A stretch of 64,000 nt of DNA, from NCBI RefSeq assembly GCF_027943255.1, contig NC_072893.1, positions 65,256,001-65,320,000 on the forward strand, written 5' to 3'. The notes beneath the pieces are model-generated. The model saw nothing but the letters and a program-made list of their open reading frames with translations, did not search any database and was not told where the DNA came from. The position numbers and the translations under genes are program-made. Shown in pieces: positions 10,557 to 22,188 of this stretch (its first letter is position 1; every line of letters starts with the position of its first letter). The DNA comes from Anastrepha obliqua (Eukaryota > Arthropoda > Insecta > Diptera > Tephritidae).

Positions 10557-13129
10557 TAGGGTTTCTCTCCCGGGATTTCCCGTTCCCGATATCCCGGGTA
10601 ATCCGCAAAAATATCTATTCCCGATTTCCCGAAAAAAAACGTAAATTCCCGGGATTATTTAACATTTATTATCATTTAAAATGAAAAATTCAAATACTTT
10701 TTTTATTTAAAAATATTCAAAAACAAAGTAAGCTAAGCAAGCATTGACTTTCTTGTTTTCGTGATTATACAGCTGTGCAACACAAATATTTGAAAAGTCA
10801 TAGCGTTTGGGTGTCTTTACTTTTTATATTTTAAAAAGTTATATATTAAAAGTGGTTAAAAGATTTCTTTGTGAATTAAAGTAAGTTTAATTGAATTTTA
10901 ATAACAATTAGTTATTATTCCACTGATATTTTAAATATTAAAATTAAAGGGTTATTAAAAAATACGAATGTCGTCAGAAAGAAATTGGAGATTTTATTTT
11001 ACCATTGATTCTACTAATAAGGACAAAGCAAAATGCAATAAATGTAATCAAGTTTTTATGAGAAATGGAGGTTCCACAAGTGGAATAAATCGTCATATGC
11101 AAATCCAACATGGAATAGATTTGGTTACCAAGAACAATAAATTCGACGCTCCAAGTACTTCATCGCCGGACAAATCTGATAAATCAATTTCAGGAAATCA
11201 AAATTCCATTTTAAAATATGTAAAGAAACAATCATTGGAAGAAATTCTTGCAAAACTAGCAGCACTGGAAATTCCATCTACATTTCCATCAATGTTATTT
11301 CGAAAAGTACGTTCATTCGTGAATCTATTTGTGCGAAAGGATATTTTCTTCCTAAAAATCCTTCACACATAATGAATCTTATATTCAACTATTATGCCGA
11401 AGTTAAATCAAAACTTAAATATAGATTTTCAACTATTCTAAATGCAAATCAAAAATTTTGCTTAACTGTAGATGAGTGGACAAGCAGCCGTAATCGTAGA
11501 TACATGAATATCAATGTTATGTCCAATGGTGGGATATTTGAAAATTTGGGATTAATAAGAATTGAAGGAAGTTGTGGAGCTGAAAAAACATTAGATTTAG
11601 TTAATGAGCGGTTAAAGGAATTTACCTTGAATTTATCTACAGATATTATTGCAATCATAACTGATGGAGCAGCCGTTATGGTGAAATTTGGAAAGTTAGC
11701 TCCTGCCTTCCATTTACAATGCTACACACATGGGATTCATTTGGCTGTTCTGGATACCCTTTTTGGTTCTACTAAGACAGAATTATTATTGCAAAAAAAT
11801 CAGCAGCACCAAGTAGACCAATTATTAGATTCAGATGATGATAGCGACATTGATAATACATTTGAAGGGATGTCATATGAACATGATACAAATATAAGTG
11901 ACCTTAAATTCAAATTCATCCTCATATCCAGGATGCAATAAAACAAATCCGCAAGATAGCATCATTTTTCAGAAAATCGCCAGTACGTAACACAATTCTT
12001 CAGCAAAATGTCAAATTAGAATATGGTAAAGAATTAAACCTATCATTAGACTGTACGACAAGGTGGAATAGCTTAATAGATATGTTGGAAAGATTTGAGC
12101 AAATAAGAATTCCGATTAAAAAAAGTCTATGCGAAGTTAATGCTACACATCTACTTGAAAAGGAAGATCAGCTGTTCCAAATTGTAAGCACATTAATTAC
12201 TTGTTTACGTCCAGTAAAATTAGCGTCCGATGCATTATGTCGACGTGATATGGATTTAATAAAGAGTGAGGGAATACTATCGTTCCTAATAGAAACGTTA
12301 AATGCGTTAGATAATTCAATATCTCGAGAATTATTACAAAATTTTAAATTCCGTATGACAACTCGAAGATCCAAAATTTTAATTTCATTGGTAAAGTACC
12401 TAAATAATTCAAGTTTATTGTACTCCAATCAAGATGATATGTTTTTTGAAATGTCGTCGAAGTCTGAAATGGTTAAATTATCTAAAGAATTGTTACACCG
12501 CCTATTTCCAGTTAATATCCTTGAAGACACCACTGTACTTGAAAATGAAGTAAGCGTATTGATTTCCGAAACGGAAAACAATATAGAAGCAGAAATGCCC
12601 GCGAATGTTTTGAAACGAAAGCTTGAAAGTGCTATAAATAGTATGAGCGCCAAAAAACAAAGTACTGGAGATACAGAATATAAGACTATATTAAAAGAAT
12701 TTAATTTATTTGAAGCTAGTGGAAAGTTAACCAAAAATTTGAAAATGCTCTTAGATGCTCTTCTTTGCATTAAACCAACTTCAGTGGAAAGTGAAAGAGT
12801 ATTTTCGACTGCTGGCCTTTTTGTCACCAAAATTAGGACAAGACTCAACGAGAATTCAGTTAATGCGCTAGTTTGTCTCAGAACTCATTTTGAAAACTCT
12901 TATAATAAATAACTTTTTTTTTGTTTTATGAATTTGAATAAATATGAATTTTTTTGTTTTGTGAATATGAATAAAATATGTGAAAATGAATTTTTTAATT
13001 GTTTTTAAATTAATAAATTTATTTTAATTAGTAAATATAAAAACTCGATTTTCCCGGGAATGCCGGGAATATTTTCGAAATATTCTCGTTTCCCGGGAAT
13101 CATTATGTGACGGGAAATGAGAAACCCTA
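10557..13129 (+). mobile_element. hAT transposon, full length (2573 bp)
   Basis: The ends are TAGGGTTTCTC and GAGAAACCCTA, with subterminal CCCGGGAAT-like motifs repeated in both orientations at both ends (10570-10660 and 13050-13115). They are flanked by a perfect 8-bp duplication. The interior encodes a BED-finger hAT transposase broken by two frameshifts. Clear ends and only two lesions suggest a fairly young insertion. It lies inside the element at 10011-13165. Confidence 0.95.
10968..12912 (+). pseudogene. hAT transposase with two frameshifts
   Basis: Three consecutive reading frames make up one transposase. The first (10968 to about 11300) carries a BED-type zinc finger with CNKCNQVF and HMQIQH near residues 24-47. 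The second (about 11300-11905) has VDEWTSSRNRRYMNINV, TDGAAVMVKFG and CYTHGIHLAV, the usual hAT catalytic and CxxH blocks. The third (about 11905-12912) has LDCTTRWNSL and near the end PTSVESERVFSTAG, the hAT dimerisation signature with the last acidic residue. Coding resumes in a new frame near 11300 and near 11905. These could in principle be unrecognised introns, but no good splice sites are evident, so frameshift decay is more likely. Confidence 0.9.
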
Positions 13130-13137
13130 CTACTGAC
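13130..13137. other. hAT target-site duplication, right
   Basis: CTACTGAC, identical to 10549-10556. Confidence 0.95.
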
Positions 13138-13165
13138 ATCTAGGCGTCACTTTTAAAAGGTTCTT

Positions 13166-15010
13166 TATAAAGTATTTTGTGTGGCAATCATTGTCCACTA
13201 TAATTTACCAGCGCACAAAAATACTGGTATAAAAAATTAATATTATATTTTTTTTCTTTTTTTTTTGACACAGCAACAATAACAATGCAACTCCAATTCT
13301 ATTTATGCTACAATTAATTAGGTGATCGTAAAAATCAATTAAATACTAGCAGTTACAACAATACATACAAATGTACGGACACACACACATACATACCTAT
13401 GTACAGAGAATGACCCAGAAACCCATTTTGTTTAATATGAAGACTTGAGCAACAGAACGAAAACAAAAATAAAACTCAGTTTATGTTTATTTCTGTAGGA
13501 AAACAAGTCAAGCATATACAAAAGCGGGCGATGCCGATGGTGGCAATGATCGAGATCTCGCCGATCATTAAAATCTGTTGATGACTTTGTCGCTGCCGGT
13601 GGTGTTAGCAGTTATTCTCGTTGCTGCTATTACTGCTGATCTTAGTTATGATGATGTTGGTGTGTGTTTGACATGAGCCACAACTGTATTTTTATTGCTT
13701 AGAGAAAAAAAAACACTACAATTCGTACACAAAATCTAAACATTAAATTTCTTAATGGAAATATCCAAGCCTAAGGTGCTGTACCGATTCAAAAAAAACC
13801 ACGTATGTATGTGCGTAGGTGAGCCCAAATGATATTATTATAGTGCTTGGATTGTCGAAAGAACAAACAAATTAACAAATCAGTTTTTTGCCACTCCAAA
13901 TAGGTTTTTAATAAACTCCTACACTAATTATTCTCACACTTGTAAAATGTATGTGCGGCAATACAAAGAACCCCAGTCGGGCTAATAATACCTGAGCGAC
14001 CCTATTTTCTAGACATCCACTCAAGGATATTTGAGTTAAGTACTCGTAACCTATTGCACAGGGGCTTATTTAATTTTAATAATTTTTTTATGGAAATAAA
14101 GTTCATTCTAGTACAAAAACCATACACATAAATCCAAATTTGAAAGTTTGTGCAGATTCGAACAAAAAATTCAAAAAATTGTCATATAAATTTCACATTT
14201 TTCTATCAGAGTTTTTAGAAAAATTATGAGTAAGCAATTTTATAGTCCATTATTTTGGTAGTACATTTTTCGCTGTAAAAATTTCAAAGTTGTATTTTAC
14301 ATCGAATGAAAAAGATTTTGAATTTTTTACTGGCTAAAAGAGTACCAGGGTCGAATTATGGCTTCTTGAAGCTTTATACCTATATTATATTGTGGTTTAC
14401 CTCCATAAACATTACGTAAAAGCGAATTCTAATCATTTTTCATAATTTTAGGTCAGAATAAAGGGAAAGCCACTCCATATCTCTCGCATTGTGTTCTTAT
14501 AGCCATTCTGAAGTCCATCTTGAAGCATGACAAGCTGCGTTATCCTGTTGAAAAATCAAATTTGCACCACTGCATAGTGGTGCCGCCGCGTAGGAAGAGC
14601 GGTCATAAGAACTTTTGGCGTGATAAATTACTTTTTAGTACGTTTTTAAGTTGAGAAATGTTTTTATTTGTTAAAAAAACATTAAGACATATAAAAAGTA
14701 ATATATATATAATAAGAATATATATAAGATATAATAATAATAATATATAATAAAACATTAATATAAAAAGTCAAAGGAAAATTAGGTACACATATTTTTT
14801 ATATATTGTGAAATTTTTTTGTTTCGTTTAAAGTTTTGCATAAATCTTAAATTATAAACAATAATAGAAAAAAACATTAAATTCCGAAAGGATGAGCATA
14901 AAGTATACTTTGATGCCAGTTAACTTATTCTTATTTATGAAAACAATAAAATATTCACTTCCAAAAAAGTTAATGTACTTAGAAATACAAAACTTTTAAC
15001 TCAATAAATC
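13166..15010. other. no gene seen; possible transposase scrap near 14.5 kb
   Basis: AT-rich intergenic DNA with simple ACAC/ACAT tracts near 13.36 kb. About 14060-14300 resembles the repeat debris near 2.4-2.7 kb. A weak minus-strand transposase-like string occurs at 14450-14600. The stretch 14690-14760 is nearly pure A/T with ATAATA runs. Confidence 0.35.
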
Positions 15011-15022
15011 TAACACTTCTCT

Positions 15023-15770
15023 TCACATCATAGATTTCTTTTTACATGGTAATTTTCGTAGACTAGATATAAATGGATCGGAATTAAGAAGAAGCCTGTG
15101 CAAAAGATCCGTGTTAGTTACAGTTCTTGAGTGCTTTCTGGTATTGTCACATCTGAATTGTTTCACTGATTTATTACATGATTCAGCTGCCTCCTCTGAT
15201 AATTCTCCAATTGATAATAAACAATGATCGACTTTATGAACTGATGCAGGTAAATTATACCATGAATATTTACTAACTAGAATTTTAGCAGTGTCTAGTG
15301 CGTATATTTTGAATTTATTCGAATTAATTTTAAAACCAGATGAAAGACATTGTAGGAGATAACTACATCTGTCTATAACGTGTTTGTCTATTCCTGTGAT
15401 TTCGGATGATATGATTGAATGAAGGAAAAATGTTCGTGCTGTATTTCCATCATTAGAGGTACCACTTCCTCCAATTCGCGGTTTGTCAACTATCAAGCCT
15501 AGTTGTTCTCTAAACTCCCTCTGAACGATTCGTAGAGTTTGTCACCTCGGTTTCAGTTAACCAATTACTGTACTTGGCAATCAGCCTCGTTTTTGATCTT
15601 TGCACTTTTTTCGAATATCGAGAAATCCGTGAACAGATCCAAGAAACACGATTTTCAACGTCTTCTAGGGTTAAATTCTCAGAGTTTGGTAAAGCTTGAA
15701 TTATGTTCTTCAGTACGTGGCGACATCTATCAACATCATTTTTAATGCTATTCTAACATAACCACGTGTC
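15023..15770 (-). pseudogene. remnant of an unidentified transposon-like protein
   Basis: The minus strand encodes about 157 codons with SGTSNDGNTARTFFLHS, SSEITGID, SSGFKINSNKFK and LLLNSDPFISSL. The frame continues upstream, with one stop or frameshift, to VDRCRHVLKNIIQALPNSENL at about 15740. I recall very similar anonymous proteins repeated in many insect genomes, consistent with a mobile-element ORF, but I cannot name the superfamily. The C-terminal half is intact and ends in KKKSMM. Confidence 0.5.
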
Positions 15771-16602
15771 CAGAATATGTATGCGCGTAAATGAACACTT
15801 CAAATTTACACCTAAAACCAAAAAAAAATCTTTATTAGCAATCTTGGTAGAATCACATTTTTCAAAATCCTACACATAGGTACAGATTAGACCCTATATC
15901 AAGCGCAATCGCAGGTCATCGCAGCTGGAGATTATTTTTCCTTAAAGAGGACATACGTAAAAATATTTTAATGCATGTTTCATTTGTGCAGATTCGTGCG
16001 AACTTAGTTAAAACTTTACAAACTTCTTATAAAAAAAATAAGCCGCAAATTTAAAAGTACGTATTTCGTAAGGTCTGAAAACCTATTAAATAATAATTAA
16101 AAAAGATAACAAAACGTTTAACATGTCGTACATACCTTCAACTTGAATTTCCATTGTGCAACAGGTCATAAACACAGTAATGCTTAGAAAAATAACACTT
16201 CCCGGAACTGCGTAAGTACGGAGCGGAGACCACGCTAACTATCTCTTTTCAAATTCTCTTACTTTGGAGGCACGATAATAAGTGAATTGTTTGTGCAGTT
16301 GAAACTTCTTTTGTACTCTAAGTTACTATGACTAATTAACGAACATTTAGCTAAATATTGTTGCATAATTTTAACATGACTATTTTCATCCAATGTCCTA
16401 TTGCGGAACCACTGTGCACTGGGGACCACAAGAATTGACAAGAAGTTTGATCAGAGAACATTAATGTAGTGTTCGAAGTTCATTCGGATGGAAGGAAAGT
16501 GGGGACTTAACTTTCTTTGAGCTTTAACTACACCCCATACCATTAGTTAGCCACCGCCGAAATTTCATTTCGAAAATAATCTTGGTTCTCCTTGAAGAAA
16601 TA
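15771..16602. other. no gene seen
   Basis: Short ORFs only, including about 60 codons on the minus strand at 16259-16441; no domain. Probably decayed repeats. Confidence 0.3.
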
Positions 16603-16604
16603 TA

Positions 16605-17127
16605 TTAGTTTGAGGAAAAACATATCCATTAATTTTGTAAAATTAAAAAAAAAAATTGCGTAAAAGAAAGAGAAAATGGTTTCAAATTGTTTTATGGCCG
16701 ATCTTTAGCTCCTGGGCGATGCTACGATTACGTAAATGCCGGTAAATTTTGATTATTTCTATGATTTTATCGAGATTTCCTTTAACATCAAAAAAGTCTG
16801 AATGGAATGGACGAAACCAAAATTGCACGTGATTGGAGTATCGGCCCCGTAAACACCATTCACAATTTCAGCGGCCTGGCCAGCAGGCCTTTATCAAAAA
16901 AAAACTGTAAAATGCACCGAATTTTCTTTTTGTTGACTTCCCTTGTTAGCACCCTGTAACTCATAACTAAATGGAACAAACAAAAAACAGCAAGGCAGTT
17001 TTTTTAGTGTGAAATGTCACCTTAACAACGGGCATAAACTTTAAATAGTTTGATCGATACTTTACAAGATATCGATCACTACAGCCATTTACCGAGAAAA
17101 TAATGAATATATTTTTCCCCAAACTAA
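16605..17127 (-). mobile_element. mariner deletion derivative (about 523 bp)
   Basis: The ends TTAGTTTGAGGAAAAACATA and (opposite strand) TTAGTTTGGGGAAAAATATA are inverted copies flanked by TA. Internally the minus strand is homologous to the mariner at 29001-29769: it shares the 5' leader around TTACAGGGTGYTAACAAGGG and the start of a transposase frame (NGVYGADTP, VHSIQTF). Most of the transposase is deleted. Confidence 0.75.
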
Positions 17128-17573
17128 TATAAAAAAATTTACATCCGCAGAACTCAATACCAAAAAATTATAATTCCAGTTGGTTGGCATGTTCAGCTAG
17201 AACTTCACAGCAAAATTTCACGACGTTGTGGCTTTCAGTGATTTATTCAACTGCATGCCATAAGATTTGGAATACGAGATATAGAGTTTTAGCTTTACTT
17301 CGAACAAACTGCAATCGCTTCAGTTTATTGTTTCTGGTTCACCGAGGAACTGGCTTCATATAAAAAAAAATTATCTTGTCAGATCTGTGCGGAAGAGTGC
17401 GATACATTTTTTTAAGTTGTGTTCACATTATTATTAATATCGGCCAAGCTTTTTATCTAGTTCGATGTTGACCTAATAACTTTTCTGTGTTCGTTTTCAC
17501 CGAACATCTTTTTTCGACCACGCTAATGGTTTTTTGTACCCGAACAAAATAAAAAAATTGGCATTTCTCTCAT
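17128..17573. other. no gene seen
   Basis: Noncoding stretch between two elements with no supportable ORF. Confidence 0.3.
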
Positions 17574-18313
17574 TTAAGGGGGGGGGTAGGGTCACAAAAT
17601 CGAAATTTTTTTTCTTCACTCATCTTATAGTAAATCATTTCAAGAATGTTGTGTCAAAATTTTAAGTGGATCGGAGCAGAACTCTCAAAGTTATAGCCTT
17701 TGTAGGCACTCTACCTCGATGCGGAGCATCGATAATTTTACAGAGTCATTTTTTCAAACGCGTTTTTCCCGAAACGACTTCTTAAAAGTAGGTGCCAATC
17801 ACAACTCCGAAACTATTCAACCGATTCTTTTCAAATTTGGCACACGTTTTCTAAATCAAAAATACCTCCCCCCCCCCCCCCCCACTGTTTTTTTTTATTT
17901 TTTTTTTTTTAAGGTTGTTTTTCACTTACAAATATGGCGAAATTTTTCGCCAAAAATGCTCGTTTTACGTTTTTTTGCCACCAAAACTACAAAAATGAAA
18001 AAAAAAATTTTATTCATGTGGGGGGGAGCATTACGTCATACTTTAACTGAAAAATTCGACTTTTTTGGTTTCAGATGATTCTACCACGAATGCCGATTGG
18101 CACCGCAGAGCACCTCTCGAAAAACATATCTCCAAAAAAACTCTGTCATGGGCTTATTTGTCAATATTTTATTATTAATATTTTTAAAAACTTATTGAAA
18201 AGATGTACAATAACATGCAACTGATTTTATTAAAGTATCTTAAGCCATATTTCTGTAAAAAATTCAAAAAAAAAGTGTTTTTTTTTTAGCGCTAAACCCT
18301 ACCACCCCCTTAA
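17574..18313. mobile_element. TTAA-flanked MITE (about 732 bp)
   Basis: TTAA at 17574-17577 and 18310-18313 brackets a segment beginning with a G-run plus TAGGGT and ending ACCCTACCACCCCC. TTAA duplications with G/C-run ends are typical of piggyBac-mobilised non-autonomous elements. The internal ORF (17719-18078) spans homopolymer runs and is unlikely to be translated. A pure C run of about 15 lies near 17867-17882. Confidence 0.7.
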
Positions 18314-18528
18314 GTGACGAAATTGTAGATGAGGTGTTTGAGTGGACTTCGAAGAGAGTATACGAATAGCGAGGATTTGTGAGTAATAACGAAAAGTTAA
18401 GTTAGAATAATGTAAGAAAAAAAGGCAATAAAAAAAAAGAGTTGTTTCTAAAATAAATCTACAATTACGTCATTTCAGCAGCAGATTCACCAAATTTACT
18501 AAAAGCCAAGTAGCGGTAATTAGACATA

Positions 18529-19545
18529 CGAGGTGTGTTCAAAAAATAAGGTGAAGGTTTCGACTCTCGATTATTATTGTTTTTTATGTTGGTACACTCG
18601 TCTCAAAGATATGTTCAAGGTTTTGGCAATATAGCAGGTTTAGTTTGTTTGTGTGAGGCATAAATAAGACAAGAGTTTTGCGTGTTCGGCGATTTTTTGC
18701 TATCGAAAAAAAAGTGGATCAAAGAAGTTAAATAAAATGTTTACAAGTGGTACAAGTTTTTCACAGAAGGTCGAGAAGATGCGAATGTCGACGCTCACTC
18801 TGGACACCCCAGCACATCAACAAGCGATGAAAATGTAGAGAAAGTGAAGGAAATTTTTATGAAGAATCACAATTAGAGAAGTTGCTGAGGATGTCGACAT
18901 ATTGGTTGGCTTATGCCATGCTATATGAATTTTGACCAAAAACAACGTCGCATGATGATCGCTCATGATTTGCCAGATTTGCTTAAAACGGTAATAACTG
19001 GTGACGAATCATAGGTGCTTGGTTATGACATCGAAACCAAAGAATAATCATTCCAATGGAAGAGTCCAGGAGAGCCAAAACCTAAAAAAGCACGCCAATT
19101 TCGACCAAATGTCAAGGTTTTGTTCACTGTTTTCTTCGATTACCATGGCGTAGTGCATCAGGAGTTCTTACCATTAGGTCGTGCGGTAAATAAGGAGTAT
19201 TGCCTTGAAGTTATGCGCCGTTTGCGTGAAACAATACGAAAAAGCGCCCGGAATTGTAGAAAAAATGTATGGCTTTTGCATCATGATAATGCACCGTTAT
19301 CGGGCCATAGCCACCGTATTCACCAGATTTGGCCACCAACGACTTTTTCCTTTTTCCAAGATTGAACAGACCCATAAAAGGACGGTGTTTTGCGATAATT
19401 CATTGATGATGATTGGAAAATACGCTAACACAAGTGTATTATATCTGAGGGGGACTACTTTGAATGAGATAAAATAGAAATTGATGAATAAATAAATATT
19501 TTTTAAGAAAAATGAAAATTCACCTTATTTTTTTAAAACACCTCG
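18529..19545 (+). mobile_element. mariner (irritans-like), full length, decayed
   Basis: TIRs CGAGGTGTGTTCAAAAAATA and, at the right, TTTTTTAAAACACCTCG are flanked by TA (18527-18528 and 19546-19547). The length of 1017 bp is somewhat short of the usual 1.3 kb. The transposase is recognisable in pieces: ITIREVAEDVDI, YDIETKE, PNVKVLFTVFFDYHGVVHQE, GRAVNKEYCLEVMRRLRE, then a damaged HHDNAP block, and near the end HKCIISEGDYFE. Many stops and frameshifts make it inactive. Confidence 0.9.
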
Positions 19546-20685
19546 TATACAACGTTCAAAAATGAGTTCGACTTGGGCTTGCGTGGCAAAGACAAATCAA
19601 CTGGTTTACTGATATCACTTTTAATAGCTCGTCTTGAACTGAGGTGAGCTCCTCATTCCCTATTAGGGTGTTACATTTATATAAAATGAAATTAATGATA
19701 TAGTTTAGGTTAAGGGATAATTATCTGTGCAAACTTGCATGTTTTAACTTCGGGACCTTGTTGTAAGATGAACCGGTGTCAGAGTAGCGTTTAATTTTGA
19801 GTAATGCTGATCGTGAAGAAAAACTGTCTAGTTGGACTTAATAGAAAAGGGGCATTTATTTGTTGAAAAACATGGCAAAAAAGGATTGTCAGGGTTATCA
19901 GGCCGTCAACTTGAATGTTATATTCGGATCTTAATACAATTTTACATACTTGGAAATAGGCTGCCCATCTTGTAGAGTTCTGGGAATTGTAAATGCTTAA
20001 TATTGTCAATTGTTAATCAAATTTTGCATGTTTAATGATAGTTTGGACTATATTTTTAGTTTATACTCTTAAATTGATTTCGCAGAACAGCCTTCAAAGT
20101 TGTTTTAAATTTTAAAGGCACTCTACAAACAGCGACTAGCCAAAACTCCATTACGTCAAAAGAGTACTTTTTGACGCAAACGAAGTTAAATCACATTTGA
20201 CAAAATATATATGATGAACTTGTAAAATTATTCAATTCTCTAAAACTTCAAACATCAAGCTTGTCGAACTATCGCTTAGAAATACAAAATATCTAACAAG
20301 AAATTCATTGAACTTACTAACTATATATAAGTATGAACTTCCTGTTATGCCCCATTCTTCTTTATCTTTTTTGTAATGAAAATGAGAGCACGCAACGTTT
20401 ATTTTATTTATTCGGTGTTATCATTTTTACAGAACTTTCAACATTAGACACTGTAACCACGCTGCACTTGCTTGCTGTTAAACGCTACGGGCCTATTTCA
20501 CTCTTCTTTCATTATTAAGTTCCAAAAGCAACACTGCGTGAAGGCACGTGGACGTAACATATCTGTCGCCTCTCGAACAGCTGTTGATTGTTTACCAGTA
20601 AACTTCATGGAGTATCATTTGAATGTTTTTTTCTTCCCATTTGTTTGTTAATTAAAAACACCTTTACTATAAAGGAAACACGAAA
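19546..20685. other. intergenic region upstream of the methyltransferase gene
   Basis: No gene supported. The open frame at 20333-20518 has no recognisable features. The last 150 bases presumably hold the promoter and 5' UTR of the gene starting at 20686, but no core promoter motif is clear. Confidence 0.35.
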
Positions 20686-21811
20686 ATGAAAGACCACTGC
20701 CAAGGATTCATCGATGTACTCAAATATCAGTTTCTTTGTTGTCATCCCTTGCATTGCATTGATTGGGAGGTACTCAGTATACTATCTTGGAACTTGTTTA
20801 GTTTCCAATACATAAATACTCGCATTTTAGGCAATACCACTGGACCTTACCTGGGAGCAGCAACTGCAGCTGATAGAGCATACATTTTTGCATCCTCTTA
20901 ATCAAAAATATCCAATTAAAATCGGCTATCAACTGAATTTCCTCAAACAGCTGCTGCAGCAATTGGAAAAAAGATATGACGAAGTGCATGACAGCGTATA
21001 TGAAAGTTACTGTGCTGTACAGCTCCGTGTTGCGCAGGATGCAACGGAGAAATATGCTTACAAGCATTACTTACAGCCAGCACTGAGCGTCGCTCTCACA
21101 CTACGTGAATCCAAAAGCTTTGTGGCGGCGGGCACAACAGGACTATGCAGTTGGCAAGCTTCGATTGCATTAGCTGATTATTTAGTGCAAAATAGCGATA
21201 TAGTGCGCGAAAAATGCATTCTCGAATTGGGTGCCGGCACTGGTTTATGTGGAATGATTTTGGCACAGTGTTGTGAGGTGCGACATTTATTACTAACCGA
21301 TGGTAGCCGCGAATGCGTTGAACTGATGAAGGAGAACGTGCGCCGAAATTTCGCAGAAGCTATAGAAACAAGTAATGGCAGCTATGTAATAAACGACAAA
21401 TTGCTGAATTTGTGCGAGCTGGAATGGGGTGGTATCGAGCAAATGGAATGGCCAAGCGCATTCAAAACGGATGTAATATTAGCAGCAGATGTTGTGTATG
21501 ACGACACAGTATTCGATTCCTTAACATATGCCATTGACTATGTGTTTAAGGTGAAGAAAGATGTCTGCGAGATGTTGCTTGCGGCAACAGTGAGAAATGA
21601 GCACACGCTGCAAAAGTTTCTCAATATGCTAGGTAAACATTTTAGTTTTTTTTTATAACATTACAAGTTTATTTTATTTTAAACCTTATTATTTTCAGAT
21701 TCATTGCACTTCCAATATGCCGAGAGGGAGGTGATACCTTTGGATAGGTGCAATTTTTACTGGGATCGTACGACACCTGTCAAAATATTCCATATAACGC
21801 GCCAAAGCTAG
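20686..21811 (+). CDS. FAM86-type protein-lysine methyltransferase (EEF2KMT-like), 3 exons
   Basis: Exons 20686-20769, 20831-21632 and 21699-21811 join in phase (GAG|gtactc, tttag|GCA, CTA G|gtaaac, tttcag|AT) to 332 residues, close to the roughly 330 of human EEF2KMT. The N-terminal region (residues about 1-130) carries the FAM86 signature LTLRESKSFVAAGTTGLCSW near 120-140. The Rossmann methyltransferase follows, with motif I LELGAGTGLCG at about 158-168 for S-adenosylmethionine and DVILAADVVYDD near 240. The family trimethylates a lysine of elongation factor 2 in the cytosol. The ATG at 20686 was chosen because it opens the frame into a phase-0 donor. No lesion is seen. The next gene (22189, minus strand) is convergent, 377 bp away. 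As I recall, the Drosophila homologue sits near a heparan 3-O-sulfotransferase gene, as here. Confidence 0.93.
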
Positions 21812-22188
21812 CCGCTATAGAGTAGGCAGTTAACGCTTCATTTAACTCTTCGTTGTGTACCCGGGTCTTGCCAGACTTGTTCGAGTTTGGACGTAAATTT
21901 AAAATATTTCTATTATAGCTGGTCACTTGAGCTTCCAGGTAGCTGACTAAAATTTAATTTTCTATCGATTTACTTGTGTAACCTTTTAAAAAGAATCCTC
22001 GAACAGGACGAAAAAAGGTCAGATCCGGGTGCCCAACCGAAGTTTTTAAAAAAGGCGTCCAACGGGTGGCTAAAACTAGCATTTATTTATTTAAAAAATA
22101 TGATTTATTTCAATAATTAAATAGGCCTTAACAAAACTAAGTATAAATTCATGTCATAATATATTTTAACGTTTATAATGTAATGAAC
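21812..22188. promoter_or_regulatory. shared 3' region between convergent genes
   Basis: This 377-bp spacer separates two convergent stop codons. A TTTATTTATTTA run at about 22081-22092 and TTTATTTC near 22104 read as AATAAA-type poly(A) signals on the minus strand and fit the membrane-protein gene. Confidence 0.45.

Larger units (their letters stand above)
10011..13165 (-). mobile_element. Tc1/mariner-like TIR element interrupted by hAT
   Basis: Terminal inverted repeats AAGGGTCTTTCAAAAGA (left) and a related CTTTTAAAAGGTTCTT (right) are flanked by TA. A second copy in opposite orientation lies at 45904-46461 and runs through the same sequence uninterrupted. A minus-strand frame at the left end, about 10270-10100, contains VLENFNSRMTACGRAHGRHL, like the C-terminus of Tc-type transposases. 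Minus the hAT insertion the element is about 570 bp, so it is an internally deleted derivative. Confidence 0.75.

Noticed and set aside
17719..18078. 119-codon ORF
   Set aside because: It runs through long C and T homopolymers inside a TTAA-flanked MITE, giving poly-Pro and poly-Phe; not a gene.
20333..20518. 61-codon hydrophobic ORF upstream of the methyltransferase
   Set aside because: No domain, no splice link to the gene, and composition like surrounding AT-rich DNA.
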